From: Mycolicibacterium sp. CBMA 234
GTDB lineage: Bacteria; Actinomycetota; Actinomycetes; Mycobacteriales; Mycobacteriaceae
Length of the DNA stretch: 64,000 nt
Assembly: GCF_009729415.1 (NCBI RefSeq)
Contig: NZ_MPKW01000026.1
Span: 1 to 64,000, forward strand
Direction: 5' to 3'
Positions 63,138 to 64,000 of this stretch are shown one piece after another (the stretch's first letter is position 1; each line of letters begins with the position of its first letter). Position numbers and translations under genes: made by a program. The notes under the pieces were generated by a model. That model was not told where the DNA came from and ran no database searches. It was given only the letters and a program-made list of their open reading frames with translations.

Positions 63138-63539
63138 GTGGCCGAGCGCATTGTCGTCCAACTTGTCGACGATATTACTGGCGTCGAGATCACCGACGAT
63201 ACCGGCGAGCGGATTAACTTCTCGGTGCGTGGGGTCGATTTCCAGATCGACCTTTCTGCCGCGAACGTGGCGAAATTCGAAAAGGCGTTGGCGCCGTACC
63301 TGGACGCCGCAACCCGGGTCGGTGGCCGTCGCGCCCGGACTCAGAAGGCCGCCGAGCCCACCACCCGCTCCGCCAAGGGCGGCACCACACGCGGTCGCGC
63401 CAAGAAGGCCGCCAAGGGCGCGTCTTCGAAGGAACAGCTCGCCGCGATCCGTGAATGGGCACAGGACAACGGCTACGACGTCGCGGCCCGCGGCCGCATC
63501 AAGGCGGAGATCGTCGAGGCGTACCACGCGGCGAACTAG
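63138..63539 (+). CDS. lsr2: Lsr2-family nucleoid-associated protein (paralogue)
   Basis: A 133-residue H-NS-like DNA-bridging protein. The N-terminal dimerisation domain (about 1-55: VVQLVDDITGVE ... FSVRGVDFQIDLSAANVAKF) and the C-terminal DNA-binding domain (IREWAQDNGYDVAARGRIKA, with the AT-hook-like RGR) are typical. The linker is longer than in canonical Lsr2 and Lys/Ala/Arg-rich (RSAKGGTTRGRAKKAAKGAS). The gene lies beside dapA, not at the usual lsr2 locus, so it is probably a second copy. AAAAGGAG precedes the GTG at 63138. Confidence 0.9.
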   Translation: MAERIVVQLVDDITGVEITDDTGERINFSVRGVDFQIDLSAANVAKFEKALAPYLDAATRVGGRRARTQKAAEPTTRSAKGGTTRGRAKKAAKGASSKEQLAAIREWAQDNGYDVAARGRIKAEIVEAYHAAN

Positions 63540-63545
63540 CCGCAG

Positions 63546-63998
63546 CTAAATCCGCCGTCCCAGTTCGGCGACCAAATCGCCGCGCTCGCCGACGGTCACC
63601 TCGTCGACCCCGAGCCACGACGCCATCGACTGCAGCTCCGGAACCAGCGCGGCAGCGACCCGGGCCCGGTCCTGACCGTCCTCGGTAAATGCGCCGACGA
63701 CGTGCAGCGCGTCGCCGGTTCGTTTGAGATCGACCCGGGCCACCAACTGGCCGTCAAGCAGGAATGGCCAGACGTAGTAGCCGAATTGGCGTTTGGCCGC
63801 GGGCGTGTAGATCTCGATGCGGTAGTGAAAGCCGAATAGGCGCTCGACGCGGGGACGGAAAAAGATCAGCGGGTCGAATGGGCAGAGCAGCGCTGTCCCC
63901 CGGTCTCGCCGGGGCACGGTCTGCCCGGCCCGCAGGTACGCCGGAACCCCGTCGATGGTGACCGCCTCCAGTTCGCCGGCAGCCACGAGCGCCGCCAA
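63546..63998 (-). CDS. winged-helix YcaQ-like protein, C-terminal fragment (runs off window)
   Basis: The last 150 residues of a longer protein whose 5' end is beyond 64000. GELEAVTIDGVPAYLRAGQT and LLCPFDPLIFFRPRVERLFG match the YcaQ/AlkX-type crosslink-repair glycosylase family (winged-helix repeats with the QxD/Q-x-E motif upstream), and YVWPFLLDGQLVARVDLKR follows. It presumably unhooks DNA crosslinks or base adducts, but the catalytic N-terminal part is not in view. Convergent with lsr2. Confidence 0.8.
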   Translation of the reverse strand: MAALVAAGELEAVTIDGVPAYLRAGQTVPRRDRGTALLCPFDPLIFFRPRVERLFGFHYRIEIYTPAAKRQFGYYVWPFLLDGQLVARVDLKRTGDALHVVGAFTEDGQDRARVAAALVPELQSMASWLGVDEVTVGERGDLVAELGRRI

Positions 63999-64000
63999 CG

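Overview
The window is high-GC DNA from a mycobacterium, most likely a fast-growing, environmental (Mycolicibacterium-type) species. The evidence is gene content and order. sigA, sigB, ideR, sthA, nrdR, lexA, hflX, dapF, miaA, miaB, recX, recA, clgR/pspA, pgsA3, ftsK, rnj and dapA occur in the same relative order as Rv2693c to Rv2753c of Mycobacterium tuberculosis, as I remember it. RecA is a plain 349-residue protein without the intein of M. tuberculosis. I cannot name the species from sequence alone. I see no tRNA, rRNA, CRISPR array, insertion sequence or prophage; this is core chromosome with a few accessory insertions.

Layout. 1-6860: small conserved actinobacterial proteins (DUF3159, OB-fold, DUF3710, DUF3093, DUF4193), dUTPase, the envelope protein Cei, SuhB and polyphosphate glucokinase. 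7049-8482: the primary sigma factor SigA. 8551-13330: an accessory block with a tiny Cys-rich exported protein, a DinB-fold protein, two tandemly duplicated secreted histidine phosphatases with low-complexity Ala/Lys/Asp tails, and a DUF952 protein; near-identical hairpins separate the units. 13486-17456: DUF7455, YihY/BrkB, DUF3039, DUF3099, SigB and IdeR. 17495-25204: DUF4192, transhydrogenase, a serine protease, PAC2 protein, hydrolase, NrdR, ChiZ and LexA. 25272-32364: an LGFP-repeat/sunset-domain membrane protein, FadE20, a DEAD-box helicase and a PE-PPE-domain hydrolase. 32366-39983: hflX-dapF-miaA operon, DUF349 protein and miaB. 40090-43267: a glutamate-type ABC importer in which the binding protein is fused to a permease. 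43234-45750: TetR/SDR pair and an exported protein. 45747-54772: recX-recA, an SDR, a glycosyltransferase, EphG, the clgR-pspA-pspM envelope-stress genes, pgsA3, argA and DUF4282. 54929-63998: ftsK, a monooxygenase/SDR/methyltransferase cluster, the dapA-rnj operon, an Lsr2 paralogue and the end of a YcaQ-like gene.

Functional themes. DNA damage: LexA, ChiZ, RecA and RecX, with SOS boxes in front of lexA, chiZ and recA. Envelope stress: sigB, clgR/pspA/pspM and possibly the DUF7455 gene carry ECF-sigma (SigE/SigH-like) promoter motifs. Lysine/peptidoglycan precursor supply: dapF and dapA. RNA maturation: miaA, miaB and rnj. A perfect CRP-type palindrome lies between the DUF4193 gene and cei.

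The most unusual features are the duplicated secreted phosphatases, whose conserved upstream frame appears to need a non-standard (ATT) start codon; the binding protein-permease fusion; the Lsr2 paralogue behind an AT-rich island; and the LGFP-sunset protein beside lexA. Database identity statements are from memory of protein families, not from searches.
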